64,000 nt of DNA. Source: Paenibacillus sp. FSL H8-0537 (GTDB taxonomy: Bacteria; Bacillota; Bacilli; Paenibacillales; Paenibacillaceae). A program made the translations under genes and the position numbers. Location: contig NZ_CP150290.1 of the NCBI RefSeq assembly GCF_038051995.1, positions 5,989,001 through 6,053,000 of the forward strand. The letters run 5' to 3'. The notes beneath the pieces are model-generated. The model saw only the letters and a program-made list of their open reading frames with translations. It was not told the DNA's origin and did not search any database. Shown one piece after another: positions 1-8,383 of the stretch (the stretch's first letter is position 1; the number at the start of each line of letters is the position of its first letter).

Positions 1-76
1 ATTGATTCAGCTGCTCATAAATAAACGTTTCCGATGCAGGCAAAAAGGTATTTCTCAGTACGCCAATCCTCATCAT
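1..76 (-). CDS. Glycosyltransferase, N-terminal fragment (cut by window start)
   Basis: Only the first 25 codons lie in the window, beginning MMRIGVLRNTFLPASETFIY. A start of this form (MRIGVL, then a stretch like PxxSETFI) is typical of GT4 glycosyltransferases of the WcaL type that act in exopolysaccharide assembly. The ATG at 76 overlaps the TGA of the polymerase gene upstream (ATGA), and a GGAGGG sits just before it. A second ATG at 73 is equally possible. Tight coupling to the preceding genes supports membership of the same operon. Function beyond 'glycosyltransferase' cannot be judged from the fragment. Confidence 0.6.
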   Translation of the reverse strand, partial: MMRIGVLRNTFLPASETFIYEQLNQ

Positions 77-1572
77 TTCCCTCCAACTTCTGCCGTCTGC
101 GGCGTCAAAGCCCGCTCCTGAACCGCTTGGCCATTGCCGCTCCCCGCCTGTTTTCCGCTCTGGCTTCTAATATCGTTGCTGCTTCGCGCTTCATCGCTAT
201 CCTCCCGCTGCTCATACAAAATAAGCCCCGCAAGAAAGAAAAACACGGAAGCGACCCGCAGATCATGCAGGAAAAAGTTATCAAACATTCCTTGCACGAT
301 AACGAACAGTGCTGCTCCTACTACACAGCTGTCGAGTGCCGAGCCCGTGCGATAATAACGGCGGATGCCGCGCCACAAAATGCCGAAAAGCAGCAAAATG
401 AGGGCAATCAGTCCGAACAAGCCGCTCCAAGTCCACATAATGACAAACAAATTATGCGGCGGATATTTGCTGCTGAAGCCGACTGTCGCTGCGTAAAAAG
501 GAAAAATCCGCTCCCAGCCGCCATAGCCAAGGCCCAGCAGCGGATGCTCGGCAAAGTTTTGGAAGGTGAATTTCCAAATGTAGGTCCGGGGATCGCCTTC
601 GATCGCATCGGCATTCAGCCTGCTCGTCAAGTTCGTAATAATGTCGCCTGTAACGATAAAAGGTATGATTGCTGCGGGTATAACAAGCAGCAGCGACAGC
701 TTGAACAGCTTTTGCACACGGAACCGGATGCACACATAAGCCAGCACCACAATGCCAAGCGCGAGCACGCCGGCTCGTGATTGCGTCGCCAGCATAGCGC
801 CTAAATAAATGAAGCAGATGCCGAGCTGCAGCAGGCCGCCCTTGCGAAGCAGCAGCGACAGCGCAATACAAAGCATCATGCCGAAAAAAACCGAAGCCAC
901 ATTCGTATTAACGAACAAGGTTCCCGCTTTAAAGGGGTCCAATATATTAGCTTTAATATCTACATTAATCAACGCCGCCAGCGTATTCGGCTCGATCAGG
1001 AAGCTCGCGATCTTCGACCTTAAAAATTGCAGCTCCTGGTCAGGCGCAATAATAAAATAAATGTTCAGCAAGCCAATCGGCAAATACACATGCTGAATAC
1101 CGCGCAGCGTCTGCTCAACGGAGAGCCCGCGAGCCCGGTAATAGTAGCCCGCAAGCATTGCGAGCAGACCTATGATGGAATAGGCAATCAGCTTAAAGCC
1201 GAGTACCCGGTCCGGGGCATAAATAATGCCCACCGCCATCGCGATTAGCAGGGCGACATAATATTTAACAAGCCGCTGTGTGCGAAAATAATGCATCAGC
1301 TTTCCTTGCGACGCCGAGCGCAGCAGAAGCATAACCAGCACGAGACTCGACAGCGTTACCGAAACCGCAAGCGGCAAATACAACTGGTAGGCCAGCAGCG
1401 CCGGGATGACGACATAATAAACGGCGTCTTTCCTAATCGCGACATAAGCGAGCGCTCCAGCAGCAACGAACAGCAGCACGTAAATATGCTGCACGGAAGC
1501 GAGGCATATAACGCCCAGTGACAGCAGCATTGCGGCATAAAGCGCCAGCTTGTTCGGCAAACGGGCAAGCAT
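73..1572 (-). CDS. O-antigen ligase / Wzy-type polysaccharide polymerase
   Basis: This 499-residue protein is mostly hydrophobic, with about ten to twelve predicted membrane helices and a larger outside loop between roughly residues 330 and 380 that contains HPLLGLGYGGW and later YPPHNLF. An H-x-LLGxG-G-W element followed by HN is characteristic of the Wzy/WaaL (O-antigen ligase) superfamily. Such proteins polymerise lipid-linked repeat units on the outer face of the membrane. It starts 4 bp after the upstream GT4 gene and overlaps the next gene by 4 bp, so it is translated as part of the exopolysaccharide operon. The C-terminal 45 residues are polar and low complexity. Polymerase is more likely than ligase in a Gram-positive organism, but this is inference. 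Confidence 0.8.
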   Translation of the reverse strand: MLARLPNKLALYAAMLLSLGVICLASVQHIYVLLFVAAGALAYVAIRKDAVYYVVIPALLAYQLYLPLAVSVTLSSLVLVMLLLRSASQGKLMHYFRTQRLVKYYVALLIAMAVGIIYAPDRVLGFKLIAYSIIGLLAMLAGYYYRARGLSVEQTLRGIQHVYLPIGLLNIYFIIAPDQELQFLRSKIASFLIEPNTLAALINVDIKANILDPFKAGTLFVNTNVASVFFGMMLCIALSLLLRKGGLLQLGICFIYLGAMLATQSRAGVLALGIVVLAYVCIRFRVQKLFKLSLLLVIPAAIIPFIVTGDIITNLTSRLNADAIEGDPRTYIWKFTFQNFAEHPLLGLGYGGWERIFPFYAATVGFSSKYPPHNLFVIMWTWSGLFGLIALILLLFGILWRGIRRYYRTGSALDSCVVGAALFVIVQGMFDNFFLHDLRVASVFFFLAGLILYEQREDSDEARSSNDIRSQSGKQAGSGNGQAVQERALTPQTAEVGGK

Positions 1573-1576
1573 CGAG

Positions 1577-2716
1577 CTAGGCCTGCACTTTCATCGGATT
1601 AAACCGTTCATTAAAGCTGCCGCTGACAATGCTGGAAATGTGGTACAAAAACGCCTCCACCGAAAACTGCTGGGCGTTCTGGCGGCAGTTGGCATCCGTA
1701 ATCATCCAGGACAGCAGCTCAAACTGCCGTACCGCGTCAATAACCGATTCCGCATCCTGCTTCTCAAAAAACAAGCCGGTAGGATTGTTTTCGCCCAGTC
1801 CTTTGACGATATCCTGAGCACCGCCCTTGCCGTAGGCAATAACTGGCGTTCCCGCTGCCTGAGCCTCGACCATGCTAATGCCGAAGTCCTCTTCACCTGC
1901 GAAAATAAAAGCTTTGGCCTGCTGCATATGCTTAAGCAGCACAGCATTCGGCTGGTAGCCAAGCAGCTTGACGTTCGGCGTTGCCAGCTGCTTCAGCGTC
2001 TTCATCTCCGGACCGTCGCCAATGACGATCAGCTCCTTGTCCGGCATTTTGGCGAAGGCCTCGACGACCAGATCAATCCGCTTATACGGTACAAGACGCG
2101 AGGCGGTAAAATAATATTCCTTCCGATCGTGATTAGAATGATTGCCGAACGCCTTCACTTCAACCGGCGGATATACAACCTGTGCCTGGCGTCGATAAAT
2201 TTTGTGAATGCGCCGGGCGATATAAGACGAGTTCGCGAGAAACACGTCCACTCCGTTCGCTGTCCGCACATCCCACATGCGAATTTGATGCAGCAGCAGC
2301 TTGGATACGAGCTGCTTCAGCTTGCCCAGCTCGCTTAAATATTGATGCTGCAAATCCCAGGCATAACGGATCGGCGTATGCACATAGGAAATATGAATTT
2401 GATCAGGCCCCGTAATAATGCCTTTCGCAACCGCATGCGAGCTGGAAATGATGACATCATAGCCGGATAAGTCAAACTGCTCGACCGCTAGCGGCATAAA
2501 AGGAAGATAGGTTTTGTACATTTTTTTCGCAAAAGGCAGCTGCTGAATAAAAGTTGTAATTGGCTTTTTTCCCTTCAGCATATGGCGGTCCTTCTCTTCC
2601 AGAAAATCAATTACACAGAACAGGTCCGCATCAGGGTAAATATTCAGCAGTTGTTCCACTACCTTCTCTGAACCTGCATAGGTTACCAGCCATTCATGAA
2701 CGATAGCCACTCTCAT
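1577..2716 (-). CDS. Glycosyltransferase family 4
   Basis: The 379-residue protein has the GT-B layout. The N-terminal acceptor domain starts MRVAIVHEWLVTYAGSEKVV, typical of GT4 enzymes. The C-terminal nucleotide-sugar domain carries FxASRLVPYKRIDL and the family signature EEDFGISMVEAQAAGTPVIA with its E-x7-E pattern. It should transfer a sugar from a nucleotide donor to the growing lipid-linked repeat unit on the cytoplasmic side. AAGGAG precedes the ATG at good spacing. An 86-bp gap separates it from the sugar transferase gene upstream, and it runs directly into the polymerase gene. Donor and linkage cannot be read from sequence. Confidence 0.88.
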   Translation of the reverse strand: MRVAIVHEWLVTYAGSEKVVEQLLNIYPDADLFCVIDFLEEKDRHMLKGKKPITTFIQQLPFAKKMYKTYLPFMPLAVEQFDLSGYDVIISSSHAVAKGIITGPDQIHISYVHTPIRYAWDLQHQYLSELGKLKQLVSKLLLHQIRMWDVRTANGVDVFLANSSYIARRIHKIYRRQAQVVYPPVEVKAFGNHSNHDRKEYYFTASRLVPYKRIDLVVEAFAKMPDKELIVIGDGPEMKTLKQLATPNVKLLGYQPNAVLLKHMQQAKAFIFAGEEDFGISMVEAQAAGTPVIAYGKGGAQDIVKGLGENNPTGLFFEKQDAESVIDAVRQFELLSWMITDANCRQNAQQFSVEAFLYHISSIVSGSFNERFNPMKVQA

Positions 2717-2802
2717 AGGGCAACTCCTTTGTCTTATGGCATATAGGGGAAAGCTGCGTGAAAAGGTTGGTCTCCGCTAATCCTTTTTGCCATTTTTTAA
2801 TT

Positions 2803-3468
2803 TCAATAAGCGCCTTTACGCAGCAGCACAATAATGACTGTGCGATATAATATTTTCAGATCCAGCCATACGGACTGGTTGTAGACGTAAAAAAGCTCCA
2901 GATCGACGCGCTCAGGATACCCAACGTCGCTGCGTCCGCTTACCTGCCAATAGCCGGTTACTCCCGGCTTGACCGATAGGAAGGGGACCGCCTTCTCTCC
3001 GTATTCCTTCAGCTCGTCACGCACGATCGGGCGCGGTCCTACCAGACTCATCTCGCCCTTCAGCACATTGATGAGCTGGGGAAGCTCGTCCAGGCTCGTT
3101 TTGCGCAGGATGCTGCCGATTTTGGTTACGCGTGGATCTTCGGAGGGATCAAGCTTGTAGCTGTTGTCGATATATTTTTTGTACAATACCGGGTCGGCGC
3201 GCAGCCGCTGCTCGGCATCATGCAGCATGGAACGAAACTTGATGATGCTGAACGTATTTCCCTTATGTCCAATCCGCTTCTGCTTGAAAAATACCGTGCC
3301 TTTCGGATCGCTGATCTTAATGAGCAACGCGACGAGCATGAACACCGGAAGCAGAAAGACAATTCCCGCAATCGAGCAAACGACATCAATAATCCGCTTC
3401 GCTGCGGCTTGCAGCGAGAGAGTCAGCGTGCGGGTTTCCGACTTGTATTGTGGCCGATTTACACTCAT
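2803..3468 (-). CDS. Priming sugar-phosphate transferase (undecaprenyl-phosphate)
   Basis: This is a short (221 residue) bacterial sugar transferase of the WcaJ/PglC type. It has one hydrophobic segment near residues 30-52, then [28 protein letters not shown] and [13 protein letters not shown], the three conserved blocks of the catalytic domain. Enzymes with this core move a sugar phosphate from a UDP-sugar to undecaprenyl phosphate, the first step in building a repeat unit. It lacks the four extra N-terminal helices of the long WcaJ form. The ATG at 3468 overlaps the GalU stop as ATGA, so the two are translationally coupled. Confidence 0.88.
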   Translation of the reverse strand: MSVNRPQYKSETRTLTLSLQAAAKRIIDVVCSIAGIVFLLPVFMLVALLIKISDPKGTVFFKQKRIGHKGNTFSIIKFRSMLHDAEQRLRADPVLYKKYIDNSYKLDPSEDPRVTKIGSILRKTSLDELPQLINVLKGEMSLVGPRPIVRDELKEYGEKAVPFLSVKPGVTGYWQVSGRSDVGYPERVDLELFYVYNQSVWLDLKILYRTVIIVLLRKGAY

Positions 3469-4385
3469 ACGCTATCCCTCCTCAGTGCTTGGAGCTGGCT
3501 GGCCTGCTGCTGCTCGACAATTTCCTCAAGCGCCGTCATCAGCGGAAGCTTAAGCTCCTTATTGCGCAGAGCGAAGTCGATCGTCGTTAAAATAAAGCCA
3601 AGCTTTTCTCCGACATCATAACGTTTGCCTTCAAAATCATATGCAAAAACGCCTTCGCTTTCATTCAGCTTTTGAATCGCGTCTGTTAATTGAATTTCAT
3701 CGCCGGCACCCTTCTCCTGAAGCTCCAGAAAATCAAAAATTTCCGGCGTCAGCACATAACGGCCCATAATCGCCAAATTGGACGGGGCATGTCCTGGCTT
3801 CGGCTTCTCGACGAAACGGTTGACCTGCACGAGCCGGCTGCCTTCTACTTCCATCCCTACCGGATCGACAATTCCATATCGCTGCGTCTGATCGACAGCT
3901 ACGGTCTGAACACCGATGACCGATTTGCCCGTCGCATCATATTGTTCAATGAGCTGCCTTGTGCAAGGCACCTCGGATTCGACAATATCATCGCCAAGCA
4001 GAACGGCGAATGGTTCATTGCCAATAAATTTGCGGGCGCACCATACAGCATGGCCGAGCCCTTTTGCTTCTTTTTGACGAATATAATGGATCGTTACATT
4101 GGAGGAACGCTGTACCGCTTGCAGCAGCTCCAGCTTTCCTTTCTCAATCAACGTATGCTCGAGCTCAAATGCGATATCAAAATGGTCCTCAATGGCCCGC
4201 TTCCCTTTGCCTGTTACGATAATAATGTCTTCGATACCGGATGCGATGGCTTCTTCGACGATGTATTGAATCGTCGGCTTGTCGACAATCGGCAGCATCT
4301 CCTTCGGCATTGCTTTCGTTGCAGGCAAGAAGCGCGTTCCAAGTCCAGCTGCAGGAATAATTGCTTTTGTCACTTTTTTCATCAT
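3465..4385 (-). CDS. galU: UTP-glucose-1-phosphate uridylyltransferase
   Basis: The protein is 306 residues, the usual size for GalU/GtaB. It opens with [31 protein letters not shown], the nucleotide-binding loop of this family (written here as the motif A-x-GxGTRxLPxTK-x-PKEMLPxxDKP), and later has VEKPKP and YDVGEKLG. It makes UDP-glucose from UTP and glucose-1-phosphate, supplying the donor for the polysaccharide locus and for glycolipids. It is the first gene after the 1.1-kb repeat region and may be transcribed from its own promoter or by read-through from the cpsD side. Start is ATG at 4385, with another in-frame ATG one codon later. Confidence 0.93.
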   Translation of the reverse strand: MMKKVTKAIIPAAGLGTRFLPATKAMPKEMLPIVDKPTIQYIVEEAIASGIEDIIIVTGKGKRAIEDHFDIAFELEHTLIEKGKLELLQAVQRSSNVTIHYIRQKEAKGLGHAVWCARKFIGNEPFAVLLGDDIVESEVPCTRQLIEQYDATGKSVIGVQTVAVDQTQRYGIVDPVGMEVEGSRLVQVNRFVEKPKPGHAPSNLAIMGRYVLTPEIFDFLELQEKGAGDEIQLTDAIQKLNESEGVFAYDFEGKRYDVGEKLGFILTTIDFALRNKELKLPLMTALEEIVEQQQASQLQALRRDSV

Positions 4386-4552
4386 CCATCACCCTATCCT
4401 TCTTCGATTTTTTTATTTAATTTGGAAGCAGTTCATGGGAGTTAAAAGTTCCAGCTATACTCTCGTGTGTCTGGCTCCTCTCCTATACATGATCGTATAG
4501 CTCGAACTTCTAAATGCTTTCACTCCTTTTCGCCCGTTTTTCTGCACGTAAT

Positions 4553-4737
4553 AGTGGGGAGGAGTTCGGTGAAAGGGAATCGGCGCTGCGTGAAAGGTTT
4601 GGATTACGATCGCCATTGCCCTTTGATTTCTTTGAATTAAACCGCTCAGCGGTAGAAATCAAAGGACAAAAGCGAACGCTACGCTTCTCCATTCCAAACC
4701 TTTCACTCCGCTTGCCCCTTTCACCTAAACTCCTCAC
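4553..4737. repeat. Hairpin element, copy 1 (with extra outer arms)
   Basis: An imperfect inverted repeat. The core is 4589-4705, from GTGAAAGGTTTGG to CCAAACCTTTCAC. It has an inner stem CCCTTTGATTTCT / AGAAATCAAAGG around a loop. Outer arms GGAGTTCGGTGAAAGGG and CCCCTTTCACCTAAACTCC extend the fold. The arms carry CGATCGCCATT on one side and CGAACGCTACGCTTCTCC on the other; both blocks recur in the element at 5329-5444 in the opposite orientation. Confidence 0.8.
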
Positions 4738-4858
4738 TAAATTAAAGGGCATCTAACCCCTCCTCACCCCACACCACCGACGCTCAACGTCTAAGGCCGT
4801 TCGCGGCCCACAGCATGATCGAGTGCCTCCAGTGATATAGGTGCAGGAGACATTACCC

Positions 4859-5252
4859 AAGGTGAAACGGCTGTCGCCATCCTTTGGCGGCGCGGCGCGT
4901 TTCATTCCGAGAAATATAGAGAAAGGATGAGGAAATCATATACTTTCCTATATTTCAAGGTGAAACGGCTGTCGCCGTCCTTTGGCGGCGCGGCGCGTTT
5001 CATTCCGAGAAATATAGAGAAAGGATGAAAAATCATATTCTTTCCTATATTTCAAGGTGAAACGGCTGTCGCCGTCCTTTGGCGGCGCGGCGCGTTTCAT
5101 TCCGAGAAATATAGAGAAAGGATGAAAAATCATATTCTTTCCTATATTTCAAGGTGAAACGGCTGAAGCCGTCCTTTGGCAGCAAAGCTACCGTTTCGCG
5201 ATGAAATATAAGCCCATTAATAACCGTGAAACTTATTAATTCTTATATTTTC
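4859..5252. repeat. 97-bp composite hairpin repeat, four tandem units
   Basis: Units start at 4859, 4957, 5054 and 5151. Each begins AAGGTGAAACGGCTGTCGCC and contains two palindromes: GAAACGG...CCGTTTC (or its GCGTTTC variant) around CGCC/GGCG, then GAAATATAGAGAAAGGAT paired with a downstream copy ending CTATATTTC. Units 2 and 3 are nearly identical. Unit 4 is a variant with AAAGCTACCGTTTCGCGATGA and a second palindrome built on GAAATATAAG/CTTATATTTT, the same subtype as the copy at 31161. There are no unique spacers, so this is not a CRISPR. Confidence 0.9.
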
Positions 5253-5328
5253 AAAAAAACAAATGGCTAGCAGTTGTTGAATCACTTCAATTTCGGTTTA
5301 AAAATAGTGATGAAAATGGCGGAACGGA

Positions 5329-5444
5329 ATGAAAGGCTTGAGCTGGAGAAGCGTAGCGTTCGTTTTTACCCTTGCATTCCCCCCTATTAGGGGGCTCATT
5401 CGAGGAATGCAAGGGTAATGGCGATCGGAGGCCAAGCCTTTCAT
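5329..5444. repeat. Hairpin element, copy 2
   Basis: A 116-bp inverted repeat from ATGAAAGGCTTG to CAAGCCTTTCAT. The inner stem is ACCCTTGCATTCC / GGAATGCAAGGGT, with a further CCCCCTATTAGGGGG top. Read on the minus strand it aligns with the core at 4589-4705 in the blocks CGATCGCCATT and CGAACGCTACGCTTCTCC. The inner stems differ in sequence, yet each pairs with itself. Confidence 0.8.
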
Positions 5445-5520
5445 GCAGTGGAGCCTTTTTCATTCACGCTTTTAAAATAACAATTAAGAGATTAAAAATA
5501 CTTAAAACGAAGCCTCAAAC

Positions 5521-6198
5521 TCACTGATAGTAATATAAATACCCTTCCGAGCTGCTCCGCTTGATTTTATTGAGCACTACCCCTAAAATCCTCGCTTTCA
5601 CATGCTCCAGGCTCGCCTTCGCTTTAATCGCGGCTTCCTTCTTCACTGTGCCGGAATCGATGACGAGGACGACGCCGTCGGACTTGGATGCTACGATTTG
5701 CGCATCCGTCACGACCATGATCGGCGGGGTGTCGACAATGATAATGTCGTAATGCTCCTTCATTTTTTCCAGCAGTTGGTCCATTCGCTTGGATGCCAGC
5801 ATCTCCGAAGGATTCGGCGGAACCGGACCTGCTGGTAAAATGCTGAGCCCGCTCACCGAGGTGGTCTGAATCGCGGCCTCCCATTCCTTCTGATTGCTCA
5901 GCACCGAGGTTAATCCAACCTGATTGGATACTCGGAACAGCTGATGCTGCGTCGGCTTGCGCATATCGGCATCAATCAGCAGCACCTTCTTGTTCGACTG
6001 GGCATAGGTGACGGCAATGTTCGCCGAGGTTGTGCTTTTTCCTTCATTCATCTTCGTGGAGGTCACCATCAGGGTGCGAATTTCTTCCTCCAAATTGGAG
6101 AAATCAATATTCGTTCTAAGGATGCGGTAAGCCTCCGATATCGGCGACTTGGGGTTCGTTTCCGTAATGAGCGGCCAATTAGGCTTCGAACGTGACAT
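5521..6198 (-). CDS. CpsD/CapB-type tyrosine-protein kinase (exopolysaccharide)
   Basis: A 225-residue cytoplasmic bacterial tyrosine kinase. The Walker A-like motif TSTKMNEGKSTTSAN, Walker A' LLIDADMRKP and Walker B IIVDTPPIMVVTDA are all present in the order typical of BY-kinases. The C-terminus ends EGYLYYYQ, a short tyrosine cluster that would be the autophosphorylation site. These kinases work with a membrane Wzz-type partner to control chain length and export. That partner is the gene directly upstream, which overlaps it by 20 bp. After the stop lie 76 bp and then the hairpin element at 5329-5444, which may end transcription. Confidence 0.92.
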   Translation of the reverse strand: MSRSKPNWPLITETNPKSPISEAYRILRTNIDFSNLEEEIRTLMVTSTKMNEGKSTTSANIAVTYAQSNKKVLLIDADMRKPTQHQLFRVSNQVGLTSVLSNQKEWEAAIQTTSVSGLSILPAGPVPPNPSEMLASKRMDQLLEKMKEHYDIIIVDTPPIMVVTDAQIVASKSDGVVLVIDSGTVKKEAAIKAKASLEHVKARILGVVLNKIKRSSSEGYLYYYQ

Positions 6199-6931
6199 TA
6201 TTTTTCCCCCTCATCGGTTGGTCTATCGAATTGTCCTTGTGCTTGCCTAGATCAACCTCGCGGATTTTCGGAATGAGCGACAGCGTCGGCAAGCCAAGCA
6301 CCGCCTGAATGTCTTCCTCCGTCTTAATCGTATCGTCGAGATAATCGAGCAGCAGTGCGAATCCAATGCCTACCAGCATAGAGAGTGCAATCGCAATCGC
6401 AATATTCACCGTCGGCTTAGGCGACACAGGAGGAGGAGTGAGCGTATGATCGGCTTCGTATAAAATCGACACATTATCAACCTGCATCAAGCTTGGCAGC
6501 TCCTGCATGAACACCTCCGATACCGCATTCGCAATGTTCGCGGCCCGGCTATAAGAGGAATCCTTAGCCGTGACCGACATCACCTGCGTGTCGTTGACCG
6601 AGGTTACGCTAATCCGTTCAATCAGCTCGCCTGCCGTAAGGCCAAGCTCAGGATGCTTCTGGGCAACCTTGTCCATCACCCTCGGCGTTCTTATAATCTC
6701 CTTGTACGTCTTCACCAGTTGAATGTTGGAATTGATCGTGCTTAAATCCAGCTTGGCGATAATATCGTTTTGACTGCCTGTCTGATTAACGATCAGCTTG
6801 GTCGACGCCTCAAATTCCGGCTGTTGAAAAAAATAAGAATAGATGCCTGTCGCCACTCCTGCTATGCAGACGAGTACTGCTATCAACCAAATTCTTTTTT
6901 TCACAACATGCCAATATTGTTTTAATTCCAA
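6179..6931 (-). CDS. Wzz/YveK-type polysaccharide co-polymerase, kinase activator
   Basis: About 250 residues. One membrane helix lies near the N-terminus (IWLIAVLVCIAGVATGIYSY) and another near residues 178-200 (VNIAIAIALSMLVGIGFALLL), preceded by the proline-rich TPPPVSPKPT, the standard Wzz plan. It spans the membrane, controls chain length and activates the CpsD kinase. I place the start at the TTG at 6931, because GGAGG lies 8 bp upstream and the product then begins MELKQYWHVVKKRIW, the usual start of this family. An in-frame ATG at 6961 would add ten residues but has only AAAGG at long spacing. Confidence 0.88.
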   Translation of the reverse strand: MELKQYWHVVKKRIWLIAVLVCIAGVATGIYSYFFQQPEFEASTKLIVNQTGSQNDIIAKLDLSTINSNIQLVKTYKEIIRTPRVMDKVAQKHPELGLTAGELIERISVTSVNDTQVMSVTAKDSSYSRAANIANAVSEVFMQELPSLMQVDNVSILYEADHTLTPPPVSPKPTVNIAIAIALSMLVGIGFALLLDYLDDTIKTEEDIQAVLGLPTLSLIPKIREVDLGKHKDNSIDQPMRGKNNVTFEA

Positions 6932-7131
6932 TGCATTTACCTCCATTTGAAAATTATTCAAAACGCGACCTTTTTGATAAAAAAAAGAGGTGTCTACTAC
7001 TTTCGCCGCCCAGCCGCCCGGCCCTTATAAGCAACTTTCAGCATCGGGCGAGCAGCCATTTTGCACCTTTCTCTATCCTTCGACAGTTTTATCCCTTCGC
7101 GAAATTACTCGATATGAGCTTTTTCGACTTG

Positions 7132-7160
7132 ATTATATTCATAAAGAATAACTTTTTCAA
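7132..7160 (-). promoter_or_regulatory. Sigma-A promoter for wzz-cpsD
   Basis: On the minus strand TTGAAA (7155-7160), 17 bp, TATAAT (7132-7137). Transcription would start near 7125, giving a leader of about 190 nt before the TTG at 6931. An AGTCGAAAAA sequence (7119-7128, one mismatch from a Spo0A box) covers the start point and an exact TGTCGAA lies at 7079-7085 inside the leader. A run of eight T residues occurs at 6981-6988 late in the leader. Confidence 0.65.
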
Positions 7161-7209
7161 GCTGTTTTGAAAATTAGTTTTCTGAGTTTTCAAAACATTC
7201 ATTTAAAAT

Positions 7210-7308
7210 ATTTGGAAAGGATATGAATTCCCCTCCATCCTTTCTCTATATTTCTACGCGAAACGGTAGCTTTGCCACCAGAGGACGGCTTTCGGCTGTT
7301 TACGCTTG
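7210..7308 (-). repeat. 97-bp repeat unit overlapping the end of a gene
   Basis: An inverted-orientation copy of the family at 4859, in the AAGCGTAAACGGC subtype that recurs at 23567. It contains ATCCTTTCTCTATATTTC and GCGAAACGGTAGC. The gene at 7300-7746 ends inside it: the last codons and the TAA stop come from the repeat's own AAGCGTAAACG. Confidence 0.8.
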
Positions 7309-7746
7309 CATAGTGGCCCTTTTCGCCAGCCTGCGCTCCGACAAAAACTGTTGGAACGAACCGCCTTCAAGGACATAGTCCATCATATCTTCAAACGTGC
7401 CATTAATTCCTTTTTTACGCAGCAGCAGCGTCAACAATTCGGCTAAATCAATACGAGGCCTCGCCTCAGAAGGCACATAACGCTGCTCTTCATAATCGAA
7501 TACCCGCTCCTGCTTAATCGGATATTGCGCCATAAGCAGCCATTCTGTCAGGCTTTTCCCTGAGGTTCTCCCTAATTCGGGTGCAAACAAGGGATCGTCA
7601 GCAAGCTTTTTGAAAAAGGCCTTCGTCTTTAGGGCTCGCTGCTTTCGCTGCACAAGCCCGTGAAGATCATCAGTGATTTGATCGAACTGCTCGCCCACAA
7701 CGCCGTAATCATCCACCCGTCTGAGTGATTGTTGATTCGTTATCAT
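7300..7746 (-). CDS. Hypothetical protein
   Basis: Unrecognised, 148 residues, soluble, rich in charged residues, no signal peptide or membrane helix. The N-terminal third is probably helical (VVGEQFDQITDDLHGLVQRKQRALKTKAFFKKL). The middle has a Pro/Tyr-rich stretch EEQRYVPSEARPRIDLAEL, and the end is FQQFLSERRLAKRATMQA. I choose the ATG at 7746 because AGGTGGAGGG lies 7 bp upstream; a start at 7797 lacks one. It is transcribed alone. Its stop codon lies in the 97-bp repeat. A TGTCGAA sequence at 7876-7882, 130 bp upstream, resembles a Spo0A box but could be chance. Confidence 0.7.
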   Translation of the reverse strand: MITNQQSLRRVDDYGVVGEQFDQITDDLHGLVQRKQRALKTKAFFKKLADDPLFAPELGRTSGKSLTEWLLMAQYPIKQERVFDYEEQRYVPSEARPRIDLAELLTLLLRKKGINGTFEDMMDYVLEGGSFQQFLSERRLAKRATMQA

Positions 7747-8275
7747 CCTAAATCCCTCCACCTCTTTTTTGAAAATATAAGCGGGCAACCTATCCAATGC
7801 GCTCTTTTTAGTGTGTCGTATATTACGCGTATTGAATAATTATAAAAGAAGAAAAGCGAAAAGAGTGTCAGTTTGTGTCGAATTAAATAAATTGATCATT
7901 TAGCCCATTAACTGCCCCACGCGTCCTATATCCAATTTCAGTAAATGGTTGAGGTATTGTATAACCGTGCTTTATTGTCTACAAAAGGGCATTTTCAACA
8001 TAGGTACAGCGGTTAAGCTGCATGACGCAAAATGAGAACTTTATTGCGTCTTATTGACGCAATATACAGCTATTGCTTCGCTGCCTTTTGCCAGCGAAGC
8101 ATGTCAGTTTATTTTATAGGCGCCGTGCGGCATGACGGTGTTTTTGACCTTTGCTTTATTTTCAGGAAAATGAACAAAAAAACGCTTGCGCTCTGAACCA
8201 ATGTTCTGAGCTTTGCAAGCGTTCTAATGTTTCAATACTCTATCCCGAATTGCCTGATTCAATAGCCACATAAGG
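7747..8275. other. Intergenic, no gene seen; two hairpins
   Basis: Between the two unknown minus-strand genes. ATTGCGTC-ttatt-GACGCAAT (about 8042-8064) is preceded by another GACGCAA. It is followed by GCTTCGCTG-ccttttgc-CAGCGAAGC (about 8075-8101). Neither has a clear T tract. The terminator at 8175-8223 belongs to the small gene at 8276. Confidence 0.5.
8175..8223 (-). terminator. Intrinsic terminator of the small membrane-protein gene
   Basis: Stem AACGCTTGC (8181-8189) / GCAAGCGTT (8215-8223), extended inward by CTCTGAAC/GTTCTGAG with one mismatch. On the minus strand it is followed by a T run (A6 at 8175-8180 on plus). Confidence 0.75.
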
Positions 8276-8383
8276 CTAGTTAATTAGTTTGAATAATAAC
8301 CAAATTAAGAGGATCCAGAAGGGCAGCGCGAGAAGAATACCGTTTAATATGCCGACTTTTAGGCTTCCTTTGCGAAAGATCAT
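8276..8383 (-). CDS. Small single-helix membrane protein, 35 residues
   Basis: The frame reads MIFRKGSLKVGILNGILLAL and continues into a hydrophobic LPFWILLIWLLF stretch, ending FKLIN-stop (TAG at 8276). It is a short basic N-terminus followed by one transmembrane helix. Support comes from a near-perfect AAGGAGG 9 bp before the ATG at 8383 and from the terminator 50 bp after the stop. I know no family for it. It could be a small membrane regulator or subunit, or a toxin-like peptide; nothing in the sequence decides. No antisense RNA or partner gene is evident beside it. Confidence 0.65.
   Translation of the reverse strand: MIFRKGSLKVGILNGILLALPFWILLIWLLFKLIN

Larger units (their letters stand above)
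4386..5520. other. 1.1-kb gene-free interval filled with repeats inside the exopolysaccharide locus
   Basis: No credible gene lies here; reading frames on both strands are by-products of palindromes. From left to right it holds an inverted pair CTATAC/GTATAG near 4455-4500, a long hairpin element at 4553-4737, four units of a 97-bp repeat at 4859-5252, and a second hairpin element at 5329-5444. It separates the wzz-cpsD pair from galU and the glycosyltransferases, which all read the same way. Confidence 0.8.

Noticed and set aside
4514..4756. 80-codon open frames on both strands
   Set aside because: Both come from the inverted repeat at 4553-4737 and mirror each other; no ribosome site.
4859..5252. 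Regular tandem repeats that might suggest a CRISPR array
   Set aside because: The 97-bp units follow one another with no unique spacers, contain two palindromes each, and recur singly at other loci. No cas genes are present.
8175..8223. Possible cre site in AACGCTTGC
   Set aside because: The sequence is one arm of a terminator stem with a T run and does not meet the full 15-bp cre consensus.
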